Assembly: GCA_009767595.1 (NCBI GenBank)
Contig: VSDK01026204.1
Location: 241,304 to 305,303 of the forward strand
Direction of reading: 5' to 3'
DNA length: 64,000 nucleotides
Origin: Symbiodinium kawagutii
Lineage: Eukaryota; Sar; Dinophyceae; Suessiales; Symbiodiniaceae
Below, one piece after another: positions 54,340 to 64,000 of the stretch (position 1 is its first letter; every line of letters starts with the position of its first letter). The position numbers were made by a program, and so were the translations under genes. Below the pieces are notes generated by a model. That model did not search any database, was not told where the DNA came from, and saw only the letters and a list, made by a program, of their open reading frames with translations.

Positions 54340-55110
54340 CACTACGTAACATTACCACTTTGACCAGATAACCATCCTTGTCATTTGACCAGCCACGATG
54401 ATCGTCACTTTGAATCAGTTGCCAGCATCTGAGGCCCCCTCCAAGCTCATGGTGTGGCTGGGGTGTTGGCTATACTGTGGTGGTGGACGGTTGCACTCCC
54501 ATTATGCTGATGGAACCCCCCAAATGCCGAAACATCTGAAGTACTGCCTGGTGGTGAGGACTGAGTGATTTCAAGCGAGGAGGTTTCCAGATGTACTTCA
54601 ATGGGGAGCTACGTGGCAGCTTGAAAGACGCCATTTTTCAATGTTTTTTAAATTCTTGATTATTTTTCCAGGCTTCATGGTAGTTTTTCTCAAAGACCGG
54701 TGCGGGACTGGGGACTCTGCTATTTTGAGGATTAAATGACTTCGATCCTTACGCATTATTGACTCATTGCTTGGATGAGGGTAATGAGTTCAAGTGATTT
54801 CCACTGATGTGAGTGCCAGAGTGGGGCGGGTCCAAATGATTTGCTTTCCAGTGCTGTGGCTAGCGCTGAAGTAGCAACCATTTTCAGATCGACTATGGCG
54901 ATGTTCCCTGCTTACATGAAATTGCCGCATGGTGTTGTTCTGTATGTGCGAGTCTTGATTTAGCCTTGAACATTACGTACAATTTTATATTGGATCCCTG
55001 GAATGTTCAGGTTTTTCATGGCACAGCTAAGCAGTAGCCCCCAACGATGCCCGTCTTTCCACATGTTGCTACACGTTGCCCCAGTGATGGATGACCGGTT
55101 CCACCACCAG
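54340..55110. other. No supported gene
   Basis: Mixed sequence without a frame that combines length, codon bias and borders. Confidence 0.5.
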
Positions 55111-55118
55111 CCGATCAG

Positions 55119-55221
55119 GTCGGAGCAGCTGCGGTCCCGTTCTCACCTGGAAAGTGCTGAGTTCGGTATCCGCATCTATCCTCTGGGCCAGGCCGCGGGG
55201 CGGCCCTGTTCTGCTGGGTGA
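55119..55221 (+). CDS. Candidate terminal exon
   Basis: AG acceptor (CCGATCAG|G) after a C-rich tract opens SEQLRSRSHLESAEFGIRIY, PLGQAAGRPCSAG, then TGA. High G/C third positions. Confidence 0.37.
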
Positions 55222-55479
55222 ACCTGCAATGGACTCTGAGTTATCACATCAATAGGCATTGATAGGCTCCAGCTATTCAAGGTTTAGCATGGTTTACCTA
55301 TGTTTACCTGTATTTTTTCCATATCCTGCTTGGTGAGCCCACACTATAAATGTTGGAACACGGGCATCAACTCAATCATAAGCTGGTTGCGAAAGCAGCT
55401 GGAGGTTAATGCTGCGGAAGCCAGTGGTCAATGCTGTTCTTGAACTTGTGAGAGAGGTGTTGTAGGATCAAAAACACAT

Positions 55480-55590
55480 GGGTGTTTCTCAAACTAGGGG
55501 ACCACTCACGTCATCCAACGTTAAAGCCATTTATAGTAGTTACAGTAATAAACCAACCATTTTTGGGGTTCCATATTTGGAGAAACCACC
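55480..55590. mobile_element. Family A inverted-repeat element
   Basis: ATGGGTGTTTCTCAAACTAG at the left, CATATTTGGAGAAACCACCA at the right. Carries a small internal duplication (ATAGTAGTTACAGTAATAAA). Confidence 0.85.
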
Positions 55591-55599
55591 ATAGTATAT

Positions 55600-57400
55600 T
55601 CATATCCCTGTTGTTGTCGCTACTGATTGTAGCACGTCCATGTCATTCGTCATGACCGCTGTCGGCTGTCATATTGTACACTGTAGCATGGTTGTTGTTT
55701 GTCTGGCCGTAGTCCTTGTTCCTTGTAGCCTTGAGTTGTCGAAGGCAGTTCCAGTTGAAACAAGGTTTTCAGAAGAGAAAGATCGCCAATCAACCAAGCC
55801 TATCACAACCTCAATCGACCACTGACAGAGAAGGGAACGAAGTCCTTCAAATATGTACACTATGTACATAAATATTCCGAAGGGGTACCAAAGTGCAGTG
55901 CGCAAGCACCTGGTATGAAAGATGCAAAAGCAAGCTCAAACTCATCAAAATCCCACACGCCACAACAACCCCCTCCCTGTAGTGGTGCCTCCTGATTTCA
56001 GATGCAGTATACGACGTGCCACTTATATGGGGACTTCGCTGTGCTTGTTTTTTTCAGAGAGGGCTGGCACTCAGGGCAGTGACCCAAATTTGGATTTGCA
56101 GAGGCCACATGGATTCACGCCGTCTGAGAATCTCCCTTTCCATCTCGGGCTATAGTGCAGTGGGCTTCCATGTGCTTCCTAGATCTGAGAGTGCTTTCTG
56201 ATTTCTCCGCAATTTCTCTCGCATGGGTGGAATGAGATCGTTCGAAATAGCTATCCACCTTCAGAATCTGTGAAAACTTGCTGACAGACATTTTACTCTA
56301 AGAAAGGCTAATGTTTACCAAGATCTAGCAAGTGCAATCGCGGAAACGCTGCTTTCCATAGGTAGGAATGGATAGAATCCAACATGAATCATACCAGAAA
56401 AAAACAACCTAAGAACCTCAACGGGTGAAGTTCATGTCTTCTGACGGTAGGTGTGTGGAATGTCATGTCTCTGTCGTAACTCTCCTGGCCATGACCATAG
56501 TCCTTTTCGGTTGAGAGGAGCCGGTGGATGATGATGATCCATGGTCCTCATGCTCTGAGTGGCTGGGCGGGCAAGGCGGTTTGGAAGTACCATCATAGGC
56601 ATACCCAGAGAGAAGTTTCCAGCAAAATTGTACAGTGCGCGTATATATACTGTATATATATACTGTGTATATCTGTATATATTTTTATACATACATATTT
56701 GCATCTACATGTGTACATACACATAGAAATGTATATCTAATTATATATATAATATTATAATGTATCTACGTATGTATGTGTATTCTTTTCTCTATGAAGT
56801 CCCTTATGTGAATATTCTGAAAATACACATGCGTGTGTATTTGAATATCCATATTGTACTGTTGGAAAATGACAAGCATTCTTGCAGCACTCAGTTTGTT
56901 CCAACATTCTGTGAAGATAGAACCTGTGGTGAAACCTCCCAGTGAGCCGCTGAGAGCGAGGGAGTGGCCGCTTGTTCCATGTTACTATCTGGTCATGTTG
57001 TGCAAAGTGGCCAATGCCAAAGTCATCAGCAGAATGTGACTCGTCGCTGTTATGTTCTTGTTGCCCTACTGGGTGCGATGCATGTCATACGTATATACCT
57101 ATCCGATATTGGCATAGATCGTGCAGCGATATGTGAAAGATACATTCATGTATAGCTGTGTCAAAAGAAACCAAACCATGTATAGCATTATAGCTATATC
57201 AAAAGAAACCAAACCAATAATTACACGATATTTGATTTTGAGCATGCAATGCAGAACGCATACACTATATGTATGTAGCTGCAGGCATAGGCAAAGAACC
57301 TCAGATCTCATGTTGCCATGAATGTCTTTCATTTTCCCATAATGGGATCGGATGCCGCAAAACCAGGACCCAAACTGTGATGCCATGAAACATGGTCATT
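55600..57400. other. No well-supported gene
   Basis: TA-rich blocks near 56.64-56.77 kb and several 60-80 codon frames without borders. A frame at 55640-55825 (VVVCLAVVLVPCSLELSKAV) is hydrophobic but isolated. Confidence 0.45.
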
Positions 57401-57580
57401 TGTGTTGTGGAGCTATTCGTTTACCCCTTCATGACCAATCAAGTATAGTCGATCTCCCTAGCTTTCAGCCACTTTGTTTTGGTGTCATGCCATGGATGAT
57501 CCTGGATGCCATGGATGTCATGGATGTCATGGTCTCATGGATGTCATGGATGATGTTGAACCCTTGGCATGGCGCGCCAG

Positions 57581-58080
57581 CCATAGGCCAGAAGACGACG
57601 ATCTGCTGGACCCTGAGCGAGAGGCATGCCGAGCTTCCGCAAGGGAACAGCTGGGTGGGAAGACAACTGAGAGGCTTGGCATTCAACAGATTAACTTGGT
57701 GCAAGTATTGATCGATTATAGTCAATTATAGTTGCTGATCATGGTAATTGGTGATTCATGGTGGTTCTATATCCATCAAATCGATGGTGCATCACACATC
57801 TAGTTTGTATACATTCTGCATGTGTTTTTAAATGAGAGACTGCAAAACATGTAGAACTGTACAACTACATCTCGCGATGAAGTCTGTATTGCATATACCA
57901 TATGTATATAGATACACAAATATCATAGATATTTCTTTAAGTATAATTGGTATTGTTCCACAGCACATCTATGATATGAACCTGTTGCCTATCTCCCCTA
58001 CGGGTCTCCTCCAGGGCAGCTGCACCACCGAGCTGCTGTGGTTCAGAAGCAGCTTTCGGAGGTGCAACCTGCGATCAACA
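57581..58080 (+). CDS. Two phase-compatible exons, helical/coiled-coil
   Basis: Exon 57581-57654 (GCGCCAG|C ... G|GTGGGA) encodes HRPEDDDLLDPEREACRASA, REQL. Exon 58015-58080 (CTCCAG|GG ... A|GCTGTT) encodes QLHHRAAVVQKQLSEVQPAI, N. The split codon joins as G+GG. The second donor would be GC-type, as in the HPP gene. The second exon's heptad-like pattern and the KQLSEVQPAI run recall the stalk helix of dynein heavy chains, but 21 residues are too few to name it. The acidic first exon fits no dynein segment I know. Confidence 0.38.
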
Positions 58081-58269
58081 GCTGTTGTCTTAGCCTTCGT
58101 TCAATATGAGGATGGTTGTTGTTTGTTGTTTACCCTTCTTGTTCTTTCTGATGTTGAACAGCTGTTGGTTGTTGTTTGTTGTTGTTTGTTCTTTCTCTGT
58201 TCTGTGATGTTCTTATTGTTTGTTCTTTCTGATTGTTTGTTCTTTCCTATTGTTTGTTGTTTGTTGTAG

Positions 58270-58337
58270 GTTCGGAGACCCGATGTACTTATACCCCGCA
58301 AAACAGGATCCGGGGCATACGGATTGGGGTGCGTACG
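58270..58337 (+). CDS. Exon, unknown product
   Basis: A long T-rich tract ending TTTGTTGTAG precedes G, 22 codons (FGDPMYLYPAKQDPGHTDWG, AY) and G|GTGTAT. The excellent pyrimidine tract supports the acceptor. The frame remains open to 58444. Phase does not match the exon at 58015. Confidence 0.42.
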
Positions 58338-58373
58338 GTGTATATGAGATTTTCGGGCTTTATGGTGTAGTGG

Positions 58374-58458
58374 TTTTAGGGTTTAGGAAAACACTGCGCC
58401 TGGGCAATGACACACTGCTCTGGGCAGGGTGTAGGGATGTCTAGGGTTTAGGGTTTTG
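58374..58458. repeat. Interstitial telomere-like repeats
   Basis: TTTAGGGTTTAGG at about 58374-58387 and CTAGGGTTTAGGGTTTTGG at about 58441-58458. TTTAGGG is the telomere unit reported for dinoflagellates and plants. Confidence 0.75.
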
Positions 58459-58459
58459 G

Positions 58460-59270
58460 ATGATTTGCTTGTTAGTGTTGAAGTTGATCTTCATGTTCAT
58501 GTTTTTCATGGTGTTGACGATGGTCATGAAACATCAGGTCAGGCACCTGGTGGTTCTGTTCGTGATCAAGGGACGAAGACCAAGGTGCTCAGTTTGATGA
58601 ACATGGTTGCGTAGCTTTTCGGTGGTCAACCACATTTGAACAAATCACAGCCATATATCTTGGTAATGGTAAATCTAGGTTTGTGGGTCTGGCACATTTA
58701 AACAAATCAGAACCGTTTATCTTGGTACCAAATGATACATTCTTTTTTGTCGGCCGACAGCATCTAAGCAAAGCATAGGAGAATTTTGTTGTTTTTGACA
58801 ACATAGAGGTTTGATTGTTGGGCACTGTAGTCAATGATGATGGAACTAAACTTGGAACAACTTATTCATTTTTGATTAGTTGAAGTAGTGTTGTTCAACC
58901 AGACAGCTGCGAATCAGCCCATCATCTTTTGGGGCTGATGCTTGGGTAGGGCTGTGTCAGCGCCACGCTACTTACAATCAAAGAGGGGGTAGACCCCTCG
59001 AAAGTGACCGTGCCTGACAAAATACATCAAACGTGACCATGTACCAGCCGTTGATCTTGGCACATTAATGCAATATGTCAGACATTAGCCTTTTACAGGA
59101 TATATCAACCACTAGTAATTCCGACTGTGAATCTTTACAAGCAATACCCGCTGTTGGAAGAAGTCCTGCACCACTAGCCATGACACCCTACAGATCGTGG
59201 GATGAACCACCCTCCCACTCTTGCAGCTCATAGCTGGTGCCTTATCCTCAAAAAGGGGTGTTTGGTTACA
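58460..59270. other. No supported gene
   Basis: Only short frames without borders on either strand. Confidence 0.5.
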
Positions 59271-59280
59271 GATGGGTCGA

Positions 59281-59910
59281 CCACGATCTACCATGATCTA
59301 CCATGATCTACCATGATCTACCATGATCTACCATGATCTACCATGATCTACCATGATCGACCACGATCTACCATGATCTACCATGATCTACCATGATCTA
59401 CCATGATCTACCATGATCTACCATGATCTACCATGATCTACCATGATCTACCATGATCTACCATGATCTACCATGATCTACCATGATCTACCATGATCTA
59501 CCATGATCTACCATGATCTACCATGATCTACCATGATCTACCATGATCTACCATGATCTACCATGATCTACCATGATCTACCATGATCTACCATGATCTA
59601 CCATGATCTACCATGATCTACCATGATCTACCATGATCTACCATGATCTACCATGATCTACCATGATCTACCATGATCTACCATGATCTACCATGATCTA
59701 CCATGATCTACCATGATCTACCATGATCTACCATGATCTACCATGATCTACCATGATCTACCATGATCTACCATGATCTACCATGATCTACCATGATCTA
59801 CCATGATCTACCATGATCTACCATGATCTACCATGATATACCATGATCTACCATGATCTACCATGATCGACCACGATCTACCATGATCTACCATGATCTA
59901 CCATGATCTA
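59281..59910. repeat. Decamer satellite (CCATGATCTA), 63 units
   Basis: 630 bp of 10-bp units. Variants: CCACGATCTA at 59281, 59361 and 59871; CCATGATCGA at 59351 and 59861; CCATGATATA at 59831. All other units are identical. Stops occur in every frame on both strands. Confidence 0.98.
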
Positions 59911-59999
59911 TCATCAATCAATATGAATCATTCTTGGTTACTCCCTTGGTATTAACCAGGATTGTTGTGCGCACCTTTGGTGATCTTCCATGAATGTTG

Positions 60000-60310
60000 T
60001 TGCTTATTCTCCCCGTTGGTATCAGTGTAATGTACTGCAAGCATTACGAACAACCATTGTGAACCATCATCAATAGCTTATCATCAACCATTACGAACCA
60101 TCATTAAACTCCATAATTATGAGCCATCATTAGAATCCATTAGAATATATTAGAATCATATAATCATTAGAAATCATTAAAATCCCTTCGTTATGAACCA
60201 TCACCACTATTCACCCATGAAAGCACAGAAATCATTGGAAACCATTAAGATCATCACCTTATGAACCATAAAATCCCCAATGAACGGTGATTAAGCACCA
60301 CTATTCACCA
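60000..60310. repeat. Degenerate AACCATCATTA-type sequence
   Basis: A/T-rich variants of AACCATCATTAGAATCCATT in one orientation; no gene. Confidence 0.7.
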
Positions 60311-60415
60311 CCATTGGTTCATCACTCGGTGTCGTGTCGCTGCCACAGGTCCAACCGCTGCCAAGTCCGGTGACATCGATGGGTGTCCAACCGAATGACT
60401 AATGGTTAGCCAATT

Positions 60416-60458
60416 GGGGTGGGGCAGGGGTAGGGGTAGGGTAGGGGTAGGGGTTTAG
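60416..60458. repeat. G-rich TAGGGG repeat
   Basis: GGGGCAGGGGTAGGGGTAGG followed by GTAGGGGTAGGGGTTTAGG: at least six G-runs, able to form a G-quadruplex and resembling degenerate telomere repeat. Confidence 0.85.
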
Positions 60459-61136
60459 GCTATGAGTTCCAAGTGGGGTTGAGATTGAGGTTCATAGCCA
60501 GCTAATTGGGGAACAATAGGCGATTGGGAGTAAATCCCATAAAGGTTGATGGCTGGATCATTCGCAGAGGGAGTTGTAATGGCAGATGCTTAGGGCTTCG
60601 ATGGCCAGTTGTTGGTTTTGTTGATCTACGTGTGGGGCTGAACCAGTTGAGATGGATCGGTAGCTTTTTTCGGTAGCTGATTTATAGGAAAAGGGGGGGG
60701 TGGAGTTTGACGGATCTTCCCCCCCATATACCATTCTTAATCATTAATCAACCTAGATCGGGGACCCATCAGCAACTAATGCTAAATTACTTAATGTCAC
60801 TCATCAACGGTTGGAATGTGATTTTGTAAATCAAAGGTGCCTAGCCGGATTGATCAGAATTGGCTATTCAAAGTCATTATTATCCACCAGCAACCAACGC
60901 TAAACCTTCGTTGACCACTGTTGATCAGTACTCGCCCTGATGAGCCGCCCCACAAGTATGTGACTGGGTAGTGGATAGTTGCCAGATGAGGTAGGACTTG
61001 TATTTTGATTGGTGCAGCAGGGGAAGAAAGGGGAAGAAATAATCATACACTTAGCATACGCAATCACCTGCAGTAAGGTCGCGATGCATCTGCAATATGA
61101 TTGGACATAATCAAGCAGCATCAGATGTATGATCAG

Positions 61137-61350
61137 CAAGCAAATGGATATTGGACACCCTCACGGGGACAAAATGAGGGACCTGTTCCGCTCGTATCCA
61201 ACCAACCGTTGGAAAGACTCAAGGCACCTGGCATTTGTGAAAGACGACGTCTTCCATATCAGACATTGTCTTCAAGTCGTGGCAAAACAACTCAAAGGAA
61301 CTCAGCAGATGGAAAAAACTCAGAGCGGAAATGAAGCTGGCCATTTTCTT
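61137..61350 (+). CDS. Exon, unknown product
   Basis: AG acceptor (GATCAG|C) opens KQMDIGHPHGDKMRDLFRSY, PTNRWKDSRHLAFVKDDVFH, IRHCLQVVAKQLKGTQQMEK, TQSGNEAGHFL. A donor at CTT|GTTGAT (61351) is proposed; the frame otherwise runs to TAG 61405. Long, regular and basic, with His clusters. A second frame (GQNEGPVPLVSNQPLERL) overlaps. No family recognised. Confidence 0.45.
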
Positions 61351-61763
61351 GTTGATATATATCTCCTACAATTTGCCATTACTATGCTCTCAATATGTTG
61401 CCTTTAGGTGTTGCCCTCCATTTTCCTTGCATATCTGAAAGCAACACTTCCAGGTTGTTGGACTCCAAAGGTTTAGCAAAAAAAATCGTCTTCTTTATTG
61501 CAGATGGCCAAGATCACCAAGATCTATCTGGCTAGCTGACAACCTCTTTACACTCGAGATTTGAGAATCCGAACATTTCTTACCGCTTCTGAATCATAAT
61601 CAACCGTTGATTTTGATATATAAGTAACTATTAAGAAACAGTTTCAAAACTACTCTCAACCATCACGGACCACTACAGCACCGAACAATCTGTACCCACC
61701 CGCTATGCGCCGGCCACTCCGTTGAGGGTTGCTGCCAGTTGCTACTCCACTGCACGGTGAAAG

Positions 61764-61868
61764 ATGCCTGATCCAGGCTTGATGAGTGCCCCTTCGCTGG
61801 TTGGTGGTGCGGGGGACCAATGGCAAGTACCAAGCACTGCCAAGCACTCTGCCCAGGAGAAAAAGTGA
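61764..61868 (+). CDS. Candidate terminal exon or small ORF
   Basis: AAAG|ATG then MPDPGLMSAPSLVGGAGDQW, QVPSTAKHSAQEKK and TGA: 34 codons. A 122-codon minus frame (61656-62024) covers it but lacks borders. Confidence 0.3.
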   Translation: MPDPGLMSAPSLVGGAGDQWQVPSTAKHSAQEKK

Positions 61869-62134
61869 GCAATCAATTGGATCTTGCTGGGTCAAAATCG
61901 CTTTGTCAAGACTGTTAACATTTGAGTTTACGAATGAATTGCTGGCAACTTGCAACCATGAGGGCGCTTGCATCAGTTGATACCACCAACCAGCGACCAC
62001 TTCAATCGGAGGTGTGGCTGACACATGACAACTCTGATAGTCATTTCAAATGTTGCACAACTTGAGAAATGTATCCATGGGATCTCCATAGCTATCCACT
62101 TTTTTTAATGGCTAAGCCTGTTTTTGCATCCCAG

Positions 62135-62265
62135 AGAGCAGCGTTCAGCTGGCTGCTCGGCTGGGAACCACTCCCGTTACCATGCGTGGTGAAGCTTCAA
62201 CCATTGAAGCTGTGAGGAGTTTGCGGATGCCTTCAGTCCTGCTCCCCCGCACACCAGCACAAGGG
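62135..62265 (+). CDS. Exon, unknown product
   Basis: Strong acceptor (GTTTTTGCATCCCAG) and GGG|GTGAAC donor enclose 2 nt plus 43 codons: SSVQLAARLGTTPVTMRGEA, STIEAVRSLRMPSVLLPRTP, AQG. Even codon bias and a clear pyrimidine tract make this one of the better single exons. A minus frame across it includes an element-like end. Confidence 0.48.
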
Positions 62266-62722
62266 GTGAACAGCTGGCAGGGAAGCACTGGTCGAAACTG
62301 CTTTTTTTACCAGGGATCAGACGACGGATGACATACGGCTGTCCATAAATGGTGGTACCTACCGACCATCCAATGATAGCCACTAAATTGATGTGGAAAC
62401 CACCAGTTTTGGGAACACCATTTTTGGACAAACCCGTGTAGTAGATGTCTAGTAAGAAGCAGTTTTATGCATTCTTGCTTGTGGGTCAACACCCTGTACC
62501 TCAGTTGTGAAGATCTCAAACATGATCAAACTAGTCGAACTGTTGGGATGTTTACCTACCCCTGTTTTGGTTGGTTCATATTGACCTATATCGCCATATT
62601 GGTGTATGAAGGATGAAAGTAAGAACATTCCATCAGCATAGATTTTTCCTCTTCATTTTGCGGACCGGGGAGCGCACTGTTTTCTAGAAGTGATTGGTGA
62701 ACAATCTGCTGTGGCATACATG

Positions 62723-62800
62723 GAGGTGTCAAAAAATGGGGGCACCCCAAAGCCATCCTTAAAATGATTGCACGGAAGCCATCCAATTTAGTGTATATAG
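62723..62800. mobile_element. Possible family A remnant
   Basis: GGAGGTGTCAAAAAATGGGG, then GCACCCCAAAGCCATCC, resembles a decayed left end. Confidence 0.3.
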
Positions 62801-63166
62801 GTCATGTCTTGGTGAACTCCCCTGGTGTTGATGAGATTCTGATTCTTTGTTGGCCTTCCCCGAGATGATTCTCCAGATTGACCGCATCTTTTTGAGTAAC
62901 CAGTTTTGGTATACAAGTCCATCAACAAGTTTGATAACCAGGTTTGGTAAACAACCATCAACAAGTTTCCTTGAACAATCAGTGCTCAGTTGGGGATACC
63001 AGACTCGTGTAGTCTGTGGCTAGCATGGCCGTGCTTCCGGACTTCGTTGACGGAGGGTTTGCGTGCCAAACGTGAAATGTATTGAGATGTACTATGTAAA
63101 TGTATATATTGAAATGTACTATGCTGTATATGTTGTCTACTGTATATTCATCCTGATGAAATACAG

Positions 63167-63267
63167 AAGTGCACCATCCACAAATGTGGCGCAAATCCTC
63201 TTGAGAGACGGAAGCGGTTCCGGCTTTGGCCAGTTTCTGATCCAGCAGATTATCGAAAAAAATGCAG
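63167..63267 (+). CDS. Exon, unknown product
   Basis: AG acceptor (AATACAG|A) and G|GTGGTG donor enclose 33 codons: SAPSTNVAQILLRDGSGSGF, GQFLIQQIIEKNA. Gly/Ser turn followed by an amphipathic helix. The longest ORF in the window (minus, 62979-63512) overlaps but is built partly from the family C repeat and TA-rich sequence. Confidence 0.47.
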
Positions 63268-63315
63268 GTGGTGACCATGATGGGGTAATCAAGGATCACC
63301 ACATACTCAGACTCG

Positions 63316-63403
63316 CTGGTGGTTTGAAACCTTTTATTTTCCTTTGTATTGACAAACGTATGGTTGGTTGACATATTTTTCAGAGGGGTTGAAACCACCA
63401 GCC
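63316..63403. mobile_element. Family C inverted-repeat element, complete copy
   Basis: GCTGGTGGTTTGAAACC at the left and GGTTGAAACCACCAGC at the right are inverted over 88 bp, with GGTTGGTTGACATATTTTTC inside. Confidence 0.8.
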
Positions 63404-63956
63404 AGTCATGCTGTAGCATCTCACGGCTTAGCCACCCGTTGCCATAGAATCCACTGAAAAGATCGAGCAACGATTGGGGGAATGGCCGGTGGGAGAACTG
63501 CTGGGTGATCAAAGCAATCCCATGGTCATTGAATTTGCTCGGGTTTCGAGAACTTTTTTTTTGTGTCTCCTAGTGCTAGTGTTTCACCATTGTGTTCTCT
63601 TATGTTTAACAATGTTTCAACTGGGTACTAGCAAAAATTGAGTTTCATAGTGTTTGATTAAACATGTGTTTCGTAGTATGTAGCTATGTTTTTCCTAGTG
63701 CTTGACCATAGTGCTCTGTGAGTGAATGCTGGCTTTTGTGGTTCAAAGTGTTTAACCATGTTTTTCCTAGTGGCCAGTGATCCACGGCAATCCCTTTTGC
63801 AAATTGATGCAGATGACATGCAAAATGTTTGTAAGACGATTTCAGAGTGCCCAAGAATGATGGTACCTCCACCACTTCTGGCAGAAGCCTGTTGAACATT
63901 CGGCACTTTGAATTTTTGGATTGTTGGAGAGTGCTATCACAGCTGCGCGGAACAGT

Positions 63957-64000
63957 TGGGCATACACTCAGCCTGTGGCTGAATCTGCCAGTGTGGCAGG
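63957..64000 (+). CDS. Partial exon at the window edge
   Basis: AG acceptor (TATCACAG) opens LRGTVGHTLSLWL or, in another phase, RNSWAYTQPVAESA. Cut by the window end. Confidence 0.22.

Noticed and set aside
59281-59910. CRISPR array
   Set aside because: Units are contiguous 10-bp copies with no spacers, in a eukaryotic context.
62979-63512. Longest ORF in the window (177 codons, minus)
   Set aside because: It includes the family C repeat peptide (LVVSTPLKNMSTNH) and a TA-rich Ile/Tyr stretch, and it overlaps a plus-strand exon with better borders.

Overview
This window looks like dinoflagellate nuclear DNA, most likely Symbiodiniaceae or another Suessiales. I infer this from four things. 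A run of RCC1-like repeats follows a ubiquitin-like head, an arrangement I associate with that group. Coding signal is sparse, short and intron-broken, and one coherent gene appears to use a GC-AG intron. Simple sequence and short inverted-repeat elements are everywhere. TTTAGGG-type telomere motifs also occur inside the sequence. No intact spliced leader, rRNA, tRNA, CRISPR array or bacterial operon was seen. No exon was checked against transcripts; exon calls rest on reading frame, AG/GT(GC) borders, third-position G+C and phase compatibility between neighbours.

Layout. 0-10 kb: candidate exons including two cysteine-rich PAN/Apple-like pieces (about 1.3 and 8.7 kb) and, between them, an intronless, frameshifted RCC1-repeat gene (2.9-4.3 kb) that is probably a retro-pseudogene. 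10-16.2 kb: scattered exons (12.6, 13.5, 15.35 and 16.05 kb) and a 220-bp inverted-repeat element. 16.7-18.9 kb: the best spliced gene, a HPP-family membrane protein with up to five phase-compatible exons. 20-36.4 kb: isolated plus-strand exons, a three-exon model at 30.3-31.4 kb and a membrane-protein C-terminus at 36.0-36.4 kb. 38.8-43.5 kb: a plus-strand model with three phase-matched exons, then proline-rich exons. 43.7-46.4 kb: a small minus-strand island. 46.5-48.9 kb: Lys/Ala-rich basic exons. 49.2-51.1 kb: a complex foldback element with a perfect 56-bp palindrome and an assembly gap near its apex. 52-58.4 kb: more plus-strand exons, ending beside telomere-like repeats. 59.28-59.91 kb: a 63-unit decamer satellite. 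60-64 kb: a G-rich block and several good plus-strand exons.

At least four families of small inverted-repeat elements are dispersed here. The commonest (family A, about 100 bp, ends like TGGTGGTTTCTC) has around eleven full or partial copies, some inside predicted introns. Most non-coding space is a degenerate CCATTA/TAATGG-type simple sequence whose orientation changes in blocks. Apart from the HPP and RCC1 genes and the PAN-like exons, I do not recognise the functions, and many single exons could be wrong in frame or extent. I did not find a convincing new biological system; the foldback element and the satellite are the most unusual structures.
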